From Chimonanthus salicifolius (Eukaryota > Streptophyta > Magnoliopsida > Laurales > Calycanthaceae): a stretch of DNA of 64,000 bases. The notes below the pieces were generated by a model. It had not been told where the DNA came from. It did not search any database and saw nothing but the letters and a program-made list of their open reading frames with translations. Made by a program: the position numbers and the translations under genes. This document shows, one piece after another, positions 60,010 through 64,000 of this stretch (its first letter is position 1; every line of letters starts with the position of its first letter). Location: NCBI GenBank assembly GCA_013350335.1, contig CM023537.1:8981438-9045437 (forward strand). Reading direction: 5' to 3'.

Positions 60010-60016
60010 TATAAAT
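60010..60016 (+). promoter_or_regulatory. TATA box of the downstream AGP copy
   Basis: TATAAAT in CTACCTATAAATCCC, 138 bp before the ATG at 60148. The canonical TATA is kept although the reading frame is broken. Confidence 0.6.
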
Positions 60017-60147
60017 CCCTCTCCATTCTCTCATCCTTTCCATAGCCTGCAAAGAAGAAGAGGGATCTCATTCATTCAACTTCAACACGTAAACCACCGG
60101 ATTTCGGCGATTATCCTCTTTTAAGGTTTTCGCCGTTTTCCGCTGCC

Positions 60148-60339
60148 ATGAACATGAAGAAGATCTCCTGCGCCGTCCTCATTGCCGCTGCCTCCATCAG
60201 CATGGCCTATGCCGTCGATGAGAGCGCCGCCCCAGCACCTAGGCCCATCCATGCACAGCGGTTCAACTGCCATTGCACCCGTTGTTGGGCTTGTTGGGGC
60301 CTCGGTCCTATCATTCTTCGCCTTCTTTCAGTAGGCTAA
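60148..60339 (+). pseudogene. Arabinogalactan peptide, frameshifted duplicate
   Basis: The first 30 or so residues (MNMKKISCAVLIAAASISMA, then YAVDESAAPAP) match the intact copy. After CCAGCACCT this copy has AGGCCCATC where the other has GGCCCCGC: one extra base. From there the frame reads RPIHAQRFNCHCTRCWACWG and ends LLSVG, so the hydrophobic GPI-anchor signal is lost. The original tail is still encoded in the shifted frame (60304-60335), so the break is recent. The product would be a secreted, unanchored peptide if made. AATAAA at 60471-60476 is kept. Confidence 0.88.
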
Positions 60340-60845
60340 TCCAAGACAAAGAAGAAAAGGAAATTTTGAGAAGTGGCAGTATATTGATTACTTGCTCCAA
60401 CTTCTCTTCCTTCTTTTCATTTCTTGCAAAGAAATCTGTCATCCGTTTGTTATGTTGTAAACGTCGATGCAATAAAGAAAACTTTGTGGTATAAATGGTG
60501 TCTTTGTTATGAAATAATTAGGGAGGAATAAAGTAAGTGAACGATCCTCCCACGAGTATACAGACACGAGTTTTACTGTGCAAATCGATTCGCCGAAATT
60601 TATGAACAGTACAAACTGGGTCGCCGAACACGAGTTTCACATGGATGTATGCCCTTCTCTCCCAATTAGAGGTGATAATTTTTTACCACGCAACTCATCT
60701 TGAAAAAAAACTAGATCCCGTCATGTATATCTTGGAAATATTTTAAATTTACTCAGCTTCTTTTAGATTAAAGCTACCCAATCAAAATTAATAAAAAAAA
60801 AAATACCATGAAGTACTTTTTCTTAACCATTGGTTTTAGCCCATG

Positions 60846-60937
60846 CAGGTGCAAAGAATTTGGTATCGGCAAATATTTTTCTCTCTCCCCTTTTTTTTTT
60901 TTAAAGAAATCGATATCGGCCTATATTTGGACCCCCG
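60846..60937. mobile_element. 92-bp hAT MITE, ATCGGCCGAT family
   Basis: The left end CAGGTGCAAAGAATTTGG and the right end CTATATTTGGACCCCCG are diverged hAT termini. The flanks AGCCCATG (60838-60845) and AGCCCACG (60938-60945) are an 8-bp duplication with one mismatch. The inside has TTTTTCTCTCTCCCC plus a T run, as near the right end of the 2-kb element, and GATATCGGCC. Confidence 0.75.
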
Positions 60938-61242
60938 AGCCCACGTCTCACACCTAAGTTTAAAAATTATATCCCATCTCCTCAATTTTCCATAACCCAA
61001 TGCCCTCATATAAAAGTGAAGTCCTCTTATCTTGCATTTCAATTTAAAATAAAAATAGTTTGTTTCTAGATTCAGATCCAACCTATTAATATATATTTGA
61101 TGCATTATCATTGTTGTATTAAATTCATTAGTAAAAACTGTAAATGTGAAAAAAGTAACTCCCCCTTCCCTCTCTCACTCATGTTAATATGGTCATTTCT
61201 AAATCTGTCCTTCCAAACCCTACGATGCATGGCGAAATAGGC

Positions 61243-62665
61243 CAGGGGTAAAAAATTCGGCTGATACTGTGCGTATTGGCCGAATTATATCGGTTTTTTT
61301 ACGACCGATTTATGTCGGCCGATACTATAAAAAAAATTCGGCCGATATGACCGAATTTCGACCGATAATTCGGTCATTATATCGGCCGAATTTTAATAAT
61401 TCGGTTTTTGGTTTTTTTTTAAAAAAAGGCTTTTTTTTTTTTCAGAAATATCGGACTAGAAAGAATGGAAAGAGAAAAAATAAAATATGGAGAAAAGATT
61501 GAAGAAAAAAAATCGCTATAGCTTACCTTTCTCTTCATTTTCTTCTTCGTTGATTAGAAAAATACAGAGGGCGGCGGCAGTTAGGGTTTAGCAGAGAGAG
61601 GGAAAGAGAAGAAGGGTATAAAAAAGAAGAGCATTAGGGTTTGTAAGTGCACAAGTGACTCACGTGAGCTTTCTAAAAAGCTCACGTGTGTAACTTAATA
61701 TTTTTTCAAAAAATTACTTTTAAAAGGAAAGTAATAAAATTTTGTTTCAAATAGAAAGTAAAAATTATAATATTTTCTTTTATTTATCTTATTGTAATAA
61801 TTTAATATTATATTTACCAAGTATCCATTCATAGTGATTAAATAATAAAATCTCCTTTAAAATTTTAAAGTTAATTTTTAAGCACCATGTATTTCCAAAA
61901 TTTCTCAAAATGAATATCCGGACTAATTACGATAACCTGATAAAAATACTTTAAGACTTAAAGGTCTTTTGACACTCTTAAATATTTAAAACACAGTATT
62001 TTACAAATAAAGGTATCCCTAGGGTATGCCGAAAACACATTTAGGAGTGTCAAAAGACCTTGAAGTCTTAAAGTATATTTATCAAGTTATCGTAATTAGT
62101 CCGGATATTCAATTTTAGAAATTTTGAAAACACACGATGCTTAAAAAATAATGTGCATAGTGTATTAAATAATAAAATCTCCTTTAAAACTTTAAAGTTA
62201 TTTTTTAAGTACTGTGCATTTTCAAAATTTCTCAAATTGAATATCCGGACTAATTACAATAACTTGATAAAAATACTTTAAGACTTTAAGGTCTTTTGAC
62301 TTTCCTAAATGTGTTTTCGGCACACCCTAGGGATACCCTTATTTGTAAAATATTGTATTTTCGGCACACCCTAGGGATATCCTAACTTAAAATAACACTC
62401 ATTGACTAAGAAAATAATTATGAAATTATTTCTACAAATTTTCCTCATTTATATCCTTTTCTTTATAATTTTCACAATTTTATTACTGATTATATAATTT
62501 CCGTTATTGTAACTTCAAAAATATATTAGAAGATGTAAATGTCCGATATTTTATGAAAAAATTACATATTCAATAAGCCCATAATTATCTGCATTTACTG
62601 TAATTTTTTTGAATTTTTTTTTTAAAAAAAAAAAACGAGTAGGAGAGAGAAAAAATTCGGCCGTT
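61243..62665 (+). mobile_element. hAT family element, right end truncated
   Basis: The left end CAGGGGTAAAAAATTCGG (61243) is followed by TCGGCCGA-type repeats. Near the right side, 62485-62665 matches 52550-52740 of the 2-kb element (AAATGTCCGATATTTTATG, GGAGAGAGAAAAA, TTCGGCCG), but the sequence then leaves the family without an ACCCCTG terminus. The middle differs from the 2-kb element: no 159-bp array, but a gene-like segment (61515-61650) and an inverted repeat (61840-62330). Confidence 0.8.
61840..62400. repeat. Inverted repeat plus direct copy inside hAT element
   Basis: The segment AATATCCGGACTAATTACGA (61913) through AAGACTTAAAGGTCTTTTGA pairs with its reverse at about 62043-62110 (TCAAAAGACCTTGAAGTCTT to GTAATTAGTCCGGATATTC). 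A third, direct copy follows at about 62165-62330. GTATCCCTAGGGTATGCCGA near the axis (62012) pairs with GGCACACCCTAGGGATACC-like text downstream. Confidence 0.8.
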
Positions 62666-62769
62666 GGTGACAAAAGTTCTCACTCTCATAGATTTTTAAG
62701 TCCAAACATTTATAAGATCTCTTTACAATTTTAACCAAATGCTAGCAAGTCTAATTTTAATGCCAAAGC
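62666..62769. other. Spacer between two hAT copies
   Basis: 104 bp of non-family sequence separating the truncated end of one element from the terminus of the next. Confidence 0.6.
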
Positions 62770-64000
62770 CAGGGGTAGAAAAATCGGCCGGGCCGAGATC
62801 TCGGCCGAACTTTTTCTCTCTCCTGTCTGTTTTTTTTTAAAAAAAAATTCAAAAAAAATTACAGTAAATGCAGATAATTATGGGCTTATTGAATATGTAA
62901 TTTTTTCACAAAATATCGGACATTTACATCTTCTAAGATATTTTTGAAGTTACGATAGCGGGAAATTATATAATTAGTAATAAAATAGTGAAAATTACAA
63001 GGAAAATGATATAAATGAGGAAAATTTGTAGAAACAATTTCATAATTTATTTTCTTAGTCAATGAGTGTTATTTTAAGTTTCATATATTATTTTATAGGT
63101 TTTACCATTTTCTAACACTTATATGTCATGATCCATAGTTAATGATGAAATAATTACAAAAAGAAAGAAAATAAAAGGAAAAAATTGTATCCCTGTAAAA
63201 GACGTTAGTATACAGTAAATGACAGGAAATAAAAAAATTCATTTATTATTTTATAGGTTTTACCATTTACTAACATTTATATGTCATAATCCATAGTTAA
63301 TGATGAAATAATTAGAAAAGGACAGAAAATAAAAGGAAAAAATTGCGTCCCTGTAAAATAAGTTAGTATACATTAAATAACAGCAAATAAAAAAATTTCA
63401 TGTATTATTTTATAGGTTTTACCATTTTCTAACATTTATATGTCATAGTCCATAGATAATAATGAAATAATTACAAAAAGAAAGAAAATAAAAGGAAAAA
63501 ATTGCAACCCTGTAAAAGACGTTAGTATACAATAAATAACAGCAAATAAAAAAATTCAGATATTATTTTATAGGTTTTACCATTTTCTAACATTTATATG
63601 TCATAGTCCATAAATAATATTGAAATAATTACAAACAGAAAGAAAATAAAAGGAAAAAATTGTATCCCTATACACGAAGTTAGTATACAGTAAATAACAG
63701 CAAATAAAAAAATTTCATATATTATTTTATAGGTTTTACCAGTTACTAATATTTATATGTCATAGTCCATAAATAAATTGAAATAATTACAAAAAGAAAG
63801 AAAATGAAAGGAAAAAATTGCATCCCTGTAAAAGAAGTTAGTATACAGTAAATAACAGCAAATAAAAAAAATTCATGTATTATTTATAGGTTTTACCATT
63901 TACTAACATTTATATTTCATAATCCATAGTTAATGATAAAATAATTAAAATAAAGAGTAAATGAAAGTAAAAAATGTTGCTGTAAATTTTGACATGTTAG
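62770..64000 (-). mobile_element. hAT family element in reverse orientation, runs off window
   Basis: It begins CAGGGGTAGAAAAATCGGCC, which is the reverse of the right terminus of the 50781-52817 element, and continues as its reverse complement: TTCTCTCTCCT, a T/A run, ACATTTACATCTTCTAAGAT, then the tandem array. The other terminus lies beyond the window, so the target duplication (candidate GCCAAAGC, 62762-62769) cannot be confirmed. Confidence 0.88.
63050..63960 (-). repeat. 158-bp tandem array, at least six units
   Basis: TATAGGTTTTACCA or close variants recur at 63094, 63252, 63411, 63569, 63728 and 63885, a steady 157-159 bp. The units are the reverse complement of those at 51755-52545, but this copy has more of them. 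They are AT-rich and non-coding. Confidence 0.93.

Larger units (their letters stand above)
56706..60702. repeat. Tandem segmental duplication, downstream copy
   Basis: It matches 49443-56046 in the same orientation, without the hAT insertion. It carries its own SINE end (56817-56935), small MITE (58817-58892) and AGP copy (60148-60339). It has a 0.2-kb LINE-like insert (58188-58395) that the upstream copy lacks. The last matched block is 60637-60702. Confidence 0.9.

Noticed and set aside
1..64000. CRISPR array, bacterial operons or integrated plant virus
   Set aside because: All regular spacing found is transposon arrays or microsatellites; no viral movement, coat or reverse-transcriptase text other than LINE was seen.

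Overview
The window is nuclear DNA of a flowering plant. It holds spliced genes with GT-AG introns, a plastid outer-envelope protein gene, a plant-only WIP zinc-finger gene and arabinogalactan-peptide genes, set in AT-rich sequence full of plant transposons (L1- and RTE-type LINEs, tRNA-derived SINEs, TRIM/LTR pieces, hAT and foldback elements). Large repeat-filled introns and low gene density suggest a medium to large genome. I cannot name the species. Nothing looks bacterial, organellar or viral.

Region 1 (1-21044) is the 3' three quarters of an Omp85-family gene, OEP80 (TOC75-V), on the + strand. Sixteen exons are visible and encode 521 residues up to the stop; the N-terminal exons lie upstream of the window. 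Several introns are large and loaded with transposon debris: two L1-type LINE 3' ends, a copia-like LTR with a primer-binding site, a split L1 reverse-transcriptase fragment, two RTE-type LINE tails, a SINE, two copies of an unclassified long repeat, and an antisense L1 end with RNase H.

Region 2 (21045-36200) is intergenic. It has SINE remnants, a 1.4-kb foldback element built from nested hairpins (31780-33186), a 149-bp hAT MITE with perfect 8-bp target duplications, a second hAT-like MITE made of GGGTCGGG motifs, and an antisense TRIM retrotransposon.

Region 3 (36569-38170) is a two-exon WIP-type C2H2 zinc-finger transcription factor gene. Its reading frame is broken once, at a short A run in exon 1.

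Region 4 (38171-49440) is intergenic, with a 391-bp hAT MITE, a solo LTR, a cluster of inverted degenerate repeats, an AT microsatellite flanked by a direct repeat, and a well-preserved tRNA-derived SINE.

Region 5 (49443-60702) is a tandem segmental duplication. Each copy carries an AGP23-like arabinogalactan-peptide gene. The upstream copy (55057-55242) is intact. The downstream copy (60148-60339) is frameshifted before its GPI signal. The upstream copy also holds a 2037-bp non-autonomous hAT transposon (50781-52817) flanked by 8-bp target duplications; the downstream copy keeps the empty site.

Region 6 (60838-64000) contains three more members of that hAT family. One carries an inverted repeat and what may be a captured host first exon. 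The last runs off the window and carries an internal 158-bp tandem array. The genes are functionally unrelated to one another. What ties the window together is the activity of one ATCGGCCGAT-rich hAT family and the AGP duplication.
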